From contig OY294068.1 in NCBI GenBank assembly GCA_958510875.1, forward strand, positions 181,009,411 to 181,073,410: 64,000 nt of DNA. Reading direction: 5' to 3'. The position numbers and the translations under genes were made by a program. Shown one piece after another: positions 52,002 through 64,000 of this stretch (the stretch's first letter is position 1; each line of letters opens with the position of its first letter). The DNA comes from Endomychus coccineus (lineage: Eukaryota > Arthropoda > Insecta > Coleoptera > Endomychidae). The notes below the pieces were generated by a model. That model saw only the letters and a list, made by a program, of their open reading frames with translations, was not told where the DNA came from and made no database searches.

Positions 52002-55000
52002 CATACATCCATCCGAAATAAATCATAGAAAGGGAACACCATCAACTGATTACAAAAATAGTTGAATAAACAAACCGATCCAAAGTTCCCAAATTCTCTC
52101 GAATTGACTGTGTTATACTATTCAGAGGCAAACTTCGGACACCGAAAATCAACAATCATCTGAAACCGCGAGGGAAGCAATATCAGTTAATTGAGAAAGT
52201 TTATAAATCAGAGAACATTGTGTAATAATACGAGCCGCTCACTCTTGAATTAGTACGTCTTTCGTACATATCTTTCTCTATATAGATACATTTTCGAAAT
52301 GTTTTAATAATCTGAAACGGTTTGTCGAATGTCACCAATTATTTCTCATGTAGTCTGTAAAATATAGACTACAAGAATAAATAAAACTTTACTGAATGAA
52401 AATATCGCCACATATCTACATTATTATGTAGAAGCTACCAGAAAAAATTACGAATTTGGAGTAGGCCTGGACCCCTTCTTTTAAGCTGGAAATTGTTGCA
52501 GCTGAGGGTATTTCCCTCGAAATTTTAACGATTGATTTGACGTTTTAGCCTTATTTAGAGTCTGAAGAAGATGGTAGTGTCGCATTAACCCTTGTGGAGG
52601 CCCTACCCCCCTATCCTACAGATACAAAATGATACAAAATCAATGTAAACTGCTAATGATAAGAAGACATTTCAACAATTCAATAAATTTCAATATATAA
52701 TTTATTTTAATTTTTTATAAGAAATTTTCTATTCAAATAATGTATAAATAATAAATAATGTTATATACTAGTAGTACTAGTAGTAGTAGTATATTATATA
52801 CTAGTAGATAGTAGTATACGTGCCAGAGAACATCCCTCGACTCATGCGCCCCCTTTTGGTACTCCGCAACAGATGACGCTTAGCGGACTCACTTCTCACA
52901 TAGGAAACAGCCTCGAGTTTCCAGACCTGTCTATACGACCGTGGATCACACAAACACCCTTCCAACCTTTCTCAGACGACAATATTGATGACATTATTAA
53001 AATCTATTGCTCGTAATATGCACTCTCTATACTTATGATAGTTAGAGCATTCTCCGTCATTGAAGTACGGAGCAAATAAGTTCGAAACAAAAAGATACAT
53101 TGTCAAGAGACATAAAAACTAGAAAAGACGAAAGAGCAAGAGAGAGACAGGGCAACTCTGTATTTAACAGTGGCAGTTAAAAACGAGGCGCCACTCCCAA
53201 CATTACTTTGCTCATCTCTCAAATAATGTCTGGTAGTTCTCAAACTGTGTTCGTCATAAAAATGGTTTCCACTCGTAGATATAAGTCTGCTTACCAAAAT
53301 TCATCTCACGCTCTCTCAATACAAATCCACTCCGAAGGTTGTATTTTGGGATTCTGCCAGTTCAGAAAGTTTTTTGTTTGTCGGAATAATTCATCTTATA
53401 ACGTCATATCCACAACCTCAATAATGATGGTAATTTTTTTTCAAATTTTTGGGGACCCTGGGTGCCATGTGCCTCGTAGTAAAATTAGTTGCTCTGGGTC
53501 CAAAAATAGTGTAACGTTATTTTTCAAAATTATCCCATCTTTGGGATATTTGTTTTGAATTTGAAGTACAACATTTTAATTTTCACAGACTTGTCTTCAA
53601 CTTATTCTGAATATCTTTGCTAAATGTGGACTCGACTAGTTTTAAAACTAAGGTACTTTCCAATAGAATTGGCATTCTAAGATTTAGTAACAACTAATTT
53701 CTGATCGATTCGCAGTGCATAACTGCATACATGAGAAAAAAATGTACTCGTCCAGATAGAATCCATAAATAAATCTGAAAGAGAAGAGTATAGGCGTCAC
53801 ACAGACTGAAGTATTTCGAGTTATTTATTACTTTATAATCCGTATGTTTCGAAAATAGAAATTTCACAGAGACGTACTTAGTACATCACTCCCAGTCTTG
53901 TCTTGCCAGTCATGAATGGATCTCTATTCATCTAATAATACTTTATTTGCTATTAGCGGTTCTGAAATTTCTGTAAGGCATGATTGGAATTCCTCATTAA
54001 AGAATCAGCTACCTGGCCAAATAGATGTTTCTCAGTAGAGCATACATGGGCAAATAAGCTTGCATAATACATGATATCCATCAGAAAGGGTGATTTGAAA
54101 AAATCTGAAAATCGAATTTAAGTTGAGCCATTGTTTCATCGCAAAATTTTGTTCGGTTATGTGGCTCATTTTGGAGCAATGGCTATATGAAAAGATGAAA
54201 TAGTTGCCTTTGGAGTGGAGATAATATACAAGCGATTCTTCAGAAGCCATTACAACCACAAATTGCACTGTTTTGCAATGTTATAGATGTTTCGTTCCTC
54301 AATTGGGTGGCACGATTGTGTAGAAGAAGGGATTCTCACGAGATGGCGCTCCATGAAATACTCTCTATATACACAGCATGGGCGCTGAACTACAAACGTA
54401 AGTGTGAAGGCATCAACAAAAAGCTTGGAGCAGAGACGAAGTTTACGACAGTACCGTTAAGTCTCAATGGTTCATGGTATTGAGTGTAACAGGCGATAAA
54501 TATTACAATTTAACCGAGTTTTACTCAATTCTTGAGGAAAACTATATGTTGCACCTGTTCATTACGTGTCTTCGTGTGGTTGGAAAACATTTTAACCTGT
54601 AAATAAGCGTGTATAAGAGTGTTATGACTGCGTTGGAAAATTGTTTCTCTATAGGAACAGATTACACTACAGACGACTTGCAAGGAAAGGTATAGATATT
54701 CTGCAAATACTACGATTTTATCCTCAATTTAACATCCAATTAATCCACATGTATACAAGTTTTACAGAAGTTCAAATGCATCAATTTTGCCGCATCCAAC
54801 AACTATAAAGATAGTTTCTAATTTATACTTAAGGGTTACATGCAACAACTGGATTTCTGTTTATGATAGTTAGTGCTAACTGAAAATTCAAAGAGGTTTT
54901 CCATATTCATCCTATATCAAAAATAAATCACCATCCAACTAATTGGATTCAAACAATGTGACAATAATGCACTCAACAGCCAAGCCATGAACAATTTTTC

Positions 55001-57523
55001 CAAACATAACAAGTTAGCTCATCCAGTTACTAATTCAAAACCATTATCTGTTCGATTCAGTTCACATGCTCAAATATATAAGGAATAATTTGTTGAATTC
55101 AAACCCCAATCAAAATATGCAGTTTCCCATGTTTGAATCGAGAGACATTGAGACATTGCCTCATTTTATGCTTTAAACAATGTATGAACTAGAACATTGA
55201 TACATTGTTAAGATTTGGATATTCTTTGAATTTTGGAGTACTTTATCCTATAAATTTAGAAATGTCAAAGTAGCCCTTAGTGTTATCAATGAATATGTTA
55301 TACAGGCTCTACTTCAATTTGGTTCAAATATAGAGCATTCCAAATACACAACCCAATTTATAAATATTATAATGACTTCGTAGAAAATGATGAATGTAAA
55401 TATTCCCCTCAAAAGGCAACAGTTAAGGGACATTTCTAGGAACCCATCGTCAATGATAAGAGTAAGATCCAAAAATCAAGTATTTTCCCGGATATATCCA
55501 TTTTACATGATCAATTGATCACTTTTTTATATTATCTATCAGTATTATATCACTGAAATCAAGGCGCAACAACTTTATACAAAAGCTAATCTACAAAACT
55601 AGAACCAGAATATTTTGTAAGCAGGTGAACCCCAAGTCAAGCGTCAATAATATCAGACTACCTTTCCTACAAACCATGATGCATCGTTATTGCCACTATT
55701 ATGTACCGCAATACAGAAAACTCATCTTGAATGTCACAGATATGTAACATTGGTTTCTAAGCAAAACCTAGGCGTCACATATTATGTGACACTGGTAGCG
55801 AACGTGTTGTGAATATGTACATGGATATTTCTCAACTCCTAGTAGCTCTGTTTTCCACTTATAGAATATTTGTAATAGTTTTCTCCATTTTTTAATATAT
55901 TCTTTCGGAATTGAATATTCGTCGAGGTAATATCCAGGGCCATGGAGGCAGTAGATAGAGGATTATCCATAGTTCCTATTTGAGGAGAGTTCTTCATAAT
56001 CCTCTATGAGTATTTATCATGTAACAGTTGCTATATGCTGAATATCCTATTATGGTAGGCTTTTGGATTGAATGAATTTTCAGACATATCAAGAAGGTAA
56101 CGTATTTGAGTTTATGGTGTTTTTGAATGAAATACGAACGAATAAAGCAATACATAATAACGATGCCAACAAATCATGCACTGATGGGAGCAACGTTCCA
56201 AAGTCGAATAGTACATATGATGCGTTTGTCGAATGTATTAATAACTTGAGAAATATATTTATATTTATGAAAATCTCAACGAAACTATTATTCACTGAGT
56301 ACAAAATCAATTTTTCACAACACAGTCTAATGATGGTAATATCTAGATATAAAAATAATACGCAATCTATAAATATCATAAGTATACTATTCTAAAATAC
56401 CTTACTTGAAATAATGTAATGAGTTTTATCGTTCATTGGAACACCATGATAGTTCACGAGAAGGTTGAACTTAATGACTACAGTAAACTAGCGGCCATAA
56501 ATAACCTTGATTATGCTTATATTAGTTCAGAGAGACAGACTGAATCAGTGTAAATAGGCATACAGACAGGTGGAAGTTTAGTTTTATTTTAAAATTATTC
56601 AGTCTTTATTTCTTCAGTGTTCAGTTTATTACTAGTTACTATTTTACCAAATTTTTCTCACGTACAAAGCTTATTGTAGTGTTCCGGTGAAGAAAAAGCG
56701 ATTATCTCTTGATGCTAGAGAAGACCCAAAAGCTTTGCAAAATTACTATCGAGGTCCGAGTAAAAAATGCATAAAGGGTTCCTCCTTCCAAATCAAAGCA
56801 TGGCATCTAAAATATACATTTCATAAGTAATTTTGAATATAAATTTATTTTTAAACATTCTAATATAATTTATATTAGTATGAACATGAAGTTAAAATCA
56901 AAATGACAATTTTTGATTCGTTAACTTATACGATACTTTCAATGCGAGCTACCTATCATTAATGAAATGAGAAATGTGTCTTCTGGAAAACACTAATTGC
57001 TAGAACATTTTTCGATATTCAATAGAATAATGCTGCCGGTCTCTGTTCCTGTCTTTGCTGGCCGGATTTGGATCGAAGTTCACCAGCTGCCAACCCTTGC
57101 TCTAAAACGTACATTTATGTCATATATCTATCCGTACATCTAATACTACTATTTCTCAAAAAGGCGCGTATATTATAAAATGGCGGATGCGCCGTTCAAA
57201 TGTTTTGTTTTCCATAGCACGAAGAATTATAACCGTACATTACTCATGGGCTGTTTTCTGAACAATACTTGATCTCAAACAACTAATTCACTAACTGATT
57301 GCAAAGATGCATGTATAAACTGCTGGGAGGTCCTTAATCGGCTCAATGATAGTTCCAACCCAGACCCTAGATAGTAGATGTGTGAAACCCTGTATATTTG
57401 AGCCACTATGCATTTAAAGAATTAAAAATATAACATCCCATGAAGTTACTGAAGAAAGTTCAATTCAAATTTATCACGCAAAGGAACATTGTTAGAATTA
57501 ACCATTAAGTAGAGTACGAATTA
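52002..57523. other. Long stretch without recognised gene
   Basis: A (TAG)n-type microsatellite lies at 52768-52815. Open frames at 53208-53558 (+) and 56072-56395 (+) lack recognisable domains. At 56690-56770 the plus strand reads KKKRLSLDAREDPKALQNYY, which may be an old coding fragment. I see no transposon termini, RNA genes or host exons with convincing splice sites. Confidence 0.4.
52768..52815. repeat. Microsatellite rich in TAG/CTA
   Basis: Runs of AGTAGTACTAGTAGTAGTAG followed by another imperfect CTAGTAG tract. Simple-sequence repeat. Confidence 0.7.
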
Positions 57524-57607
57524 AATTTTATTCGTAAGGAAAGCCTATTCTAAATTCTATTCGAGTTAATTTATATATTTATATATGGAAAGAGACTAAC
57601 GATTCAG
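57524..57607. repeat. 85-bp direct repeat, copy 1 (partner at 58788-58873)
   Basis: ATTTTATTCGTAAGGAAAGC, TATTCTAAATTCTATTCGAG and GACTAACGATTCAG recur in the same order at 58788-58873. The two copies enclose the non-LTR fragment at 58179-58808. Confidence 0.65.
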
Positions 57608-57713
57608 GCAAGCTCGCCCCAGCCTGGAAATTTCTTCGAATCCTGACTCTTTCCAATGTGCGGTGAAATCGTACAGCACACGGAACCAACTGTTTTAAAC
57701 TAATTGAAAAATT

Positions 57714-58025
57714 TTTCCGATAGCTATGTCAGTCATCCCATTTTTCGAGTCTACTTATTGCGAAATGACATTTGTCACTCCTTAATGGAAGAAACGTACC
57801 TATTTCTTTGGAATTCAATTATGTTGCATTCGAATCTGAATTTCAATGACGCTTGACAGGAACAAAGAAGATCGAAGGAGGCATTCTAAGATCAGATTTC
57901 AACCCTTTGAAGGAGTATAATTATTTTATTCCACTTAGTAAGTATAAGGATATTCTTATTCTATAATTTTCTAACAGTTACTTGTTCAGAAAAGGATTCA
58001 ATTTTTATCTCTGGGAAGAGATGAG
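57714..58025. repeat. 310-bp direct repeat, copy 1 (partner at 60072-60395)
   Basis: It shares CCGATAGCTATGTC, GCGAAATGACATTTGTC, AATTTCAATGACGCTTGACA and TTTCAACCCTTTGAAGG with the second copy. It is interspersed, not tandem, with moderate divergence. No coding sequence. Confidence 0.7.
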
Positions 58026-58178
58026 CTGAATAATTTATTTATCTATTTAGTATATACATATGCTGAACAGGATAACCCAGCTATAGGACGAACAATACAG
58101 ACAACATAATATGAAGAATAACAAGAAATATATAACGAAAGAAATATCTAATAGGAATAGACGAGCTAAATTTTTGAA

Positions 58179-58808
58179 TTACATGGCTATGAATAACCTT
58201 ACCTGAATACTATTGAAAAATAAGTCACATTGTGAACAAATAACATTAAAGTTTGTTGTCATGACGAATATCGGAGATCTAGATGACACATTTGTACTAG
58301 ATCTCATATTGTAATAAGTTAAAGGACAGCTATAAGATAATCTAGTTACGACAAAATTTAATTTACCTAATACGTAACTGCAGTCAATATTGTTATTCAA
58401 CAAATTATGTAGGAATATTGTGCTCCTTATCCTTCTTCTCAGTTCAAGTGTCAGACAATCACAAGTAGATAATAATAATTTATAATTAAAACCTCTTCTA
58501 GGAAAGATATTGGAAGTTTTAAACCAGAGATATTTCAAATATTCACGTTGAATGCTTTCAATTAGAGTAATGTGGAACTTATACTGAAGAATCCAGATAA
58601 GTGAAGCATATTCCAGTTTTGGTCTAACCAATGAATTGAATAGTGTTTGTAGTACCTCCAAATTGTTGAAATATTTGAAATGCCTAAGTACAAACCCTAT
58701 AGTCCTATTAGCTTTAGCGCACATATCACTCATATGTAGATTAAAAGTGAACTGGTGATTTGAGAATTCCGTAAAGTAAAACATACATTTTATTCGTAAG
58801 GGAAGCAC
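58179..58808 (-). pseudogene. CR1/jockey-type non-LTR RT, C-terminal half
   Basis: A 209-codon open frame. From about 58745 it reads FTFNLHMSDMCAKANRTIGF, VLRHFKYFNNLEVLQTLFNS, LVRPKLEYASLIWI, then RREYL-type thumb sequence, LLSTCDCLTLELRRRIRSTI and FLHNLLNNNIDCSYVLGKLN, ending SRSPIFVMTTNFNVICSQCD. This is RT motif 7 plus the thumb and C-terminal region. The YxDD palm is absent (5' truncation, usual for this class). It is the least decayed non-LTR piece in the window. The first 20 codons come from flanking repeat. Confidence 0.8.
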
Positions 58809-58873
58809 TATTCTAAATTCTATTCAAGTTAATTCGGTATATCTGTGTATGAAAACAGACTAAAATCGAGACT
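58788..58873. repeat. 85-bp direct repeat, copy 2
   Basis: Second copy of the segment at 57524-57607, with a small insertion (AAATCGAGACTG) before GACGATTCAG. Confidence 0.6.
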
Positions 58874-59794
58874 GACGATTCAGTCCTTGAAGTTCGGTTT
58901 CCTATAATTTTGCCTTAGCCCACATAATAATACATCGTCAGAAAGATGCGTGAGTTTTTTAAACCGCGAACGCTGGAGGATAAAAAGTGTACGACCTGAG
59001 CCTGAACATGATGGAGTTCCGTGAAATCTCGCTCGTAATGTTCATAAAAATAGAATTGAATCAATTTCGAGACGCTTTTGGCATATTTTTACATGTATTA
59101 CTAGAGCGGCTTTCTCCGAAAACGTAAGCATTCCCAACAACACTCTATTCTCTTCAACTGCTCTCCACAATATGTTGGAAAACACTTAACTGAGTATACT
59201 AATTGTATTCCGAATAACTCATCCTTCTACGGTGCAGAAATGCATTAACATCGGAAGTCATTGCCAACACTTATTTAGTTTCTACAAAGTTAACATAAAA
59301 CCCGCTTATAAATCTAATAAACTTGAAATGTTATTAGGAATACTCATGATGCGAGTACCAGTGTATACAGGATATCTGTGGAAGGTCTTTACAAAACCCT
59401 ACCACATATTCTTCACAACAATATAAGTCGATTTGAGTACATTTACTTCTGTGCAAAGTAATTTTGAGGCAATACGGGCAATTTTGAAATCGTTTTTTTT
59501 TTCATCATAAATTTGAAACTGTTTATGCGATTTGGCTCAAATTTGGTATTTTGATGGAGTCTTATGAGAAAAACCCATAAAAATTATGATCGATGAATTC
59601 ATAAACGTAGAACCTGGGCTTTCTAATAATTGCACAATCAGAATTTCTATGCCACTGGAAGAAGAGGAGTATGAGTCTAAAATTTAGATTACGTAACCTA
59701 TTTAGTATAAAAAGGTACTCTTGAGACGCGAAATTTGTATTTTAATTATTCGTGGTAAGTTTTACAAAAAAAATTGGTGCGTGGTAATATCAAA
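58874..59794. other. No recognised gene
   Basis: Nothing supported; short frames only. Confidence 0.4.
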
Positions 59795-59880
59795 AGAACT
59801 CAGCCATGTCCAGGGTACGAGACCGGGTCTCAGGAGTAAGCGCAAATCGTGCAAACCACTACTCTACCGAAGGCGATATG
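59795..59880 (-). repeat. Candidate tRNA-derived SINE head
   Basis: On minus: CTTCGGTAGAGTAGTGGTTT (A-box-like GGTAGAGTAGTGG), then GCACGATTTGCGCTTACTCC, then CCGGTCTCGTACCCTGG, a degenerate B box about 33 bases further. Spacing fits a tRNA. The B box has several mismatches and no cloverleaf acceptor is clear, so this is a tRNA-like relic or SINE, not an active tRNA gene. Confidence 0.4.
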
Positions 59881-60071
59881 TAAGTATAAATACTAGTAAA
59901 TAATTTAAATTTGTTGATTCTCTGATGATACTTTTTCCAGTATATCAGCTAATGCTATAGTGGAAAAATGAGTTATAAACATACTAATAGGTAGTTACCA
60001 GGACTTTCTGTGGAAGACTATTGTAATAAGCGATTCGGATTGATGATCAGCTTCATAAAGAACAAATTACA

Positions 60072-60395
60072 ATGGTCCGATAGCTATGTCTTTCAACGCA
60101 TTTTTCACGTCTAAGTACGTATTACGAAATGACATTTGTCGCTCCTTAATGGTCGAAACGTAACTATTCCTTTGAAATTAAAATATGTTTCATTTGAAGC
60201 TAAATTTCAATGACGCTTGACAGGAGAAATGTGGATCGAAGTAGGCATTCTAAGATCTGATTTCAACCCTTTGAAGGGGTATAATTCATTTACTTCACTT
60301 TTTCTCAACTCAGTAAGTATAAGAATATTCTTATTTTAACATTTTCTAAGAGTAACTTGTTCAGAAAAGTAGTCAATTTTTATCTCTAGGGAAGA
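60072..60395. repeat. 310-bp direct repeat, copy 2
   Basis: Copy of 57714-58025 with an added TTTTTCTCAACTCA segment near 60302 and scattered substitutions. Family unknown. Confidence 0.7.
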
Positions 60396-62178
60396 GAGGA
60401 ACTGATTAAATCATGGAACAAATAGAAAATTATACGATAAAATTGATTAAATTATGAAGTTGTTTATTTGGGTACAGTTTAATCCTGTGAGTATCACCAG
60501 GAAAAGAACGGGAACGGGACGAACTCGCCCTTAACTAGATTTTCCATCGTAATTGCTTCATTATGTTAGGCTCAACTGAGGATATTCGCTGTCAGACGGG
60601 ATGATTTATCATGAAAATATTGATATGTGTGTTCGTAACAGCTTAAAAGAAAAATATATATGTGGAATTTGAACAGTTGTATTTTATTTTTTTCAATGCA
60701 TGTCTTAGAATATATTCGAATGAAATAATACGTCACCATCGAAAATGTTGACATTTTATTATCCAGCCAAGAGAGCTTGTAGAATGGGGAAGAAATGAGG
60801 TTGTGGAGGCTGTTATCATTTAATTGGAATTTTCTACTTTCGATCCTCCCAAATCCCATCATGACCAATCCTAATAGTTATTTATGTTATAAGGATCGTA
60901 ATAACGATGAGTATGGTACTAGCAATGAACATTATCCGAATTACATACAACATTTTATATTCTAGAGTGATTTTTTTATGATAGTTATTTCTGTTCAGTG
61001 ATATTCAAGTGAGCAGGATCGCCATGTGGTGTAATCGACGTGCGTTCATCATCATGTCCAGGCCCAACCTTATAAACAGTTGATAGCATTTTACAATTTT
61101 ACTTGTCTATCTTGATTGCTCTGACTTACCAGACTCGATTCGTGAAGCTGTGTAAATAGGGTTCATAAAATTTTGTTGCTTTAATTATCTCCAATAAGCT
61201 TCATTTCGTCACATATCGCCTTCAAAAACTGAGAAACCTTATTTTGCCACTGACGGTATTCTCAAAAAGGTGTAACAAAATGTATTTAGAACCATTTACA
61301 ATATTTTTCAACCTTTTACTACCATTCGGGCGTTAAGCTTCTGGTCTGTTAGACATCTTGTTTGTGCCTTCTGAGCCCTATTCAAAAATATTCTTCCACA
61401 TTCTCTATTAATCTATGAAACTGCGTAAAATACATAGCAATTTTCAATAATCATTTGATATTTTAAATTGCATTCCAACGAGAATTTTCTCTGAAACAAA
61501 TTAACTCAGCTCACATATTTCAAGTTCCTGAATGATGGGTTGTGTAATAAAAACTGCAATATATTGCTGTCGTGCTTTATATTCATTGCCAACTTTGTTT
61601 ATTCTAAAATGCGCTTCGTTATCAGGACTGTCTCCGCATTCAAGTAATCCCAAGTGATGTCATTTTTCATTTGTGGATACGTCTGAATGGCGTTATGACA
61701 TTTAATATTGAAGCTGATGAATTTTTGAATAATCCACTATTGTTACATGATCAGAGCGGACAATCGTAATACCTTTATTCGCAATACATACTGCGATTTC
61801 GAAGCATTTCATTTCAATTTTAATAAACCATTCAGCACTTTTTTTCATATCACGGGTTAAGCCGATTATTACAAAAATATGTTGATATTATACAGACTTT
61901 ATTCATAACAGAAGAAAATGTATATTATTATTCATGATATTATTATCAATACAGTAATTACAGAATGGAGGATAGAATTCTATGATTCCAATATAATATC
62001 CTATTATAAGTAAATAATAATTATCAGATAATACAACGTTAAAGAATGGAAAAATAGGTAGTAAAACAATCCAAAAACAAAAATTATTGAAGTAGTAAGT
62101 GAATATGGTTACTTATTTGTTAAATATTTCCAGATCTACAAGGATTTTGAAACGGTCAACAGTTAATGATTCAATATA
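60396..62178. other. No recognised gene
   Basis: No domain, repeat or RNA gene seen. The minus-strand frame at 60572-60868 is unconvincing. Confidence 0.4.
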
Positions 62179-63087
62179 CGAGGGCAAGGAGAAAAGTTCC
62201 GGAAAAATAAAACAGATGACGCGACAACCGAAAATCTCATGTGACATATGTGATGTACCATCATTAACCAGAACGCATTAAAATTTTCAGACTGATATGT
62301 CATTCAGCTTGAAGATTTTTGTAAACATGGGAAAAAGTTAATTTCACGTCTTGATTAAACATTATTCCTTGCGTGGTAAAAACATTACGCAAACCAAAAC
62401 ATCGCTTGTCAAACAGTATGTGAACTCCTCACCATCAATTGGAACGATTCACAAGTGGATGAAGGATTTTCGTTGTGGTAGTATGACCACAGAGGACGTC
62501 CAACTGAGGTCACAACGCCAAAAATCGTCGATATGAGCCATGGTATGATTTATTGGACGATCGGAGAGTTGAAGTATCAAGATTGCTGAGGCTATCTCAA
62601 CCGAATGGTATGGAACATTTTGCATACATTTTTGAATATGAGAAGGCTATCTGCTAGATGGGTGCCAAATTAACTCTCTTTTAACAACATGCGCGAACTT
62701 ATGACAACTTCAAACGAGTTTTTGGCGATGTTCAAGCGCGTTAAGAAGGACTTTTTGCGCAATTTCGTAACTGAGGACTACACACGGATTCATCACAACA
62801 CACCAGTGATCAAAGAACAGTCTTAACAGTGAACTTGTCCAGCGAAAGTGGGTTTATCGGCCGACAAAAGTCATGGCGGCAGTTTTTTGGGGTGCATGCG
62901 GTATCGTCCACATCGATTACCTTGAAAAGGGCAAAACGATCACCGGCGTATATTATGCAGAGCTGGATCGATTTGACGTGACTTGAAGCGAGAGCGGCCG
63001 CATTTGACAAAGAAAAAAGTGCTCTTCCACCAGGACAACGCACCGGCTCACAGGTCTTCAGTCGCAATGGCACAATTAAGTTTTGAC
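62179..63087 (+). pseudogene. Mariner transposase remnant, copy 3
   Basis: It begins CGAGGGCAAGGAGAAAAGTT after TA. Readable blocks are LIKHYSLRGKNITQTKTSLV, SPSIGTIHKWMKDFRCG (N-terminal helix-turn-helix), KKDFLRNFVTEDYTRIHHN (first Asp), VFWGACGIVHIDYLEKGKTI, TGVYYAELDRFDVT and LFHQDNAPAHRSSVAMAQLS (second Asp in QDNAP). The third Asp and right end are missing because a hAT starts at 63088. Frameshifts and stops are numerous. The most complete mariner of the three copies. Confidence 0.82.
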
Positions 63088-64000
63088 CAGTGGCGGCTCC
63101 TCGAAGGAGGCTAAGGAGGCTCAGCCTCCTCACCAATTTATCTTAATGATCATTTTCCATTTTATTTCCTGTTTCTCTGATAATTCTAAAAATTTTACAA
63201 TTAATTCCCCGTTCTCAGTAGTTATTTTTAATCTGGCAACAGTGGCCAGAGGCTAGATTCTCTATATATCTCAAACGCTAAATACGTGTGGTCAACACAG
63301 TTGCCCTTTTTTCCAACCAGTCCAATTGCCAAATAGGGTAAAACAGCGGATATGGCCACACTCTCTGTTGACTAGCTTCTCGTTCGCATTCGGTCGGTCG
63401 TATGAAATACGATGCGACACGTGCTCCGTCAGTTATTGTTTTTGTTTCGCGACGCGAACTAAGGTTAAGTTATAATTTATCTGTTCGGTGAGTTATTTAA
63501 CGTTAAAATGAGTAGTGATTTAGTTGCTGACTTCTTAGGGAATCCATTTAGTGAATTAACATATGACAGAAAAGTGTTTTTTTTTTAATAAACGGCCTTT
63601 ACCAGATTTGAAAGGATTAGTGATGACAGGTATGTTTCAAAATCGAAATACACAATAAATTATATTGCTTGCTATTTACATCTGTTAGAACTTCATGTTG
63701 GGGGCACTCGGGTTATGATGATTTGAAAAATTCAGCTCGTGGTATAGACAGAGATGAAAAATCGCAGGAACACATTACATCGAGTATTAAGTTCGAATAG
63801 AAGATTTTTCGAATCTTTTTCAAAAGAGTTGCCCAATACACTTTTAGATAACTTAGTTCTAAAATATAAATTTTTTGATAAAATAGCACTGCACAATGAA
63901 TTATGGGTTATATACTCGGATAAAGATATTCTCGGCCAGTACGACATTCACGCCGATATGATAAAATATATAATAGACAATGATTTGCAACAAGTTTAAC
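63088..64000 (+). mobile_element. hAT transposon inserted in the mariner, runs off window
   Basis: It starts CAGTGGCGGCTCCTCGAAGG right after mariner sequence, followed by GGAGGCT/AGCCTCC inverted words. The 8 bp before it, GTTTTGAC (63080-63087), is the predicted target duplication to be found past the right edge. A broken transposase begins at 63508. Confidence 0.75.
63508..63999 (+). pseudogene. hAT (ZMYM1-like) transposase, internally deleted
   Basis: The ATG at 63508 opens MSSDLVADFLGNPFSELTYD then RKVFFF and a T-run frameshift. RPLPDLKGLVMTG and GYDDLKNSARGIDRDEKSQE follow (TTF-type zinc-finger region with the conserved 'GYxDL-K ... H' block). At about 63775 the sequence jumps to FSKELPNTLLDNLVLKYKFF then DKIALHNELWVIYSDKDILG, normally found near the C-terminus. 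The whole catalytic core is therefore deleted. The frame is open to the window end. Confidence 0.7.

Noticed and set aside
52560..52600. GTCTGAAGAAGATGG as a hammerhead core
   Set aside because: No GAAA box or stem I partner follows.
56072..56395. 107-codon open frame on plus, overlapping a 96-codon frame on minus
   Set aside because: AT-rich chance frames on both strands, with no domain and no expression signals.

Overview
The window looks like intergenic or intronic DNA from an insect (at least an arthropod) nuclear genome. It is AT-rich and has no operons or bacterial-type genes. It is packed with decayed copies of animal transposon families: Tc1/mariner, hAT, Crypton, Penelope-like elements, jockey/CR1-type and R1/LOA-type non-LTR elements, and Bel-Pao. 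It also carries short TTAGG-type arrays, the usual insect telomere unit. I cannot name the species.

The only host-gene candidate is a pair of phase-compatible minus-strand exons at 930-1461. Almost everything else that can be read is transposon-derived. Left part (1-10.3 kb): Penelope (PLE) pieces with an intact-looking hammerhead ribozyme, an AT-rich tandem array, a mariner inside a MITE-like element, a possible LTR with primer-binding site, and a 2.0-kb TA-flanked DNA transposon carrying a foldback. 11-19 kb: a non-LTR RT tail, a 1.3-kb non-autonomous transposon with mirrored subterminal motifs and TTAGG repeats inserted in a PLE, a hAT with a perfect 8-bp target duplication, and an R1/LOA-type tail.

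20-34.5 kb is a Penelope-rich block. Three PLE families, recognisable by different hammerhead-type termini, are mixed with a mariner/PLE junction, a Bel-Pao integrase remnant, a 1.1-kb foldback made of 140-bp units, and a non-LTR RT. 35.2-37.5 kb is the clearest nested case: a Crypton tyrosine-recombinase gene split by a Tc1 element. The TA duplication can be read exactly, and its removal puts the Crypton frame back in register.

40-50 kb holds 132-bp tandem repeats, a 1.76-kb foldback, an inverted pair of PLE fragments and two more Crypton copies near unusual hairpins. 50.6-52.0 kb is a deletion-derivative hAT that still has a long open transposase frame. 52-62 kb is mostly empty, with a CR1/jockey-type RT tail, duplicated segments and a possible tRNA-derived SINE. 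The window ends in a mariner interrupted by another hAT that runs off the edge.

These parts do not form a pathway. They are a record of successive insertions. The points most worth follow-up are the ribozyme-bearing PLE termini, the Crypton/Tc1 nest, the hairpin motifs near the Cryptons, the subterminal-motif transposon and the three foldbacks. All family calls are from reading motifs by eye; no database search was run.
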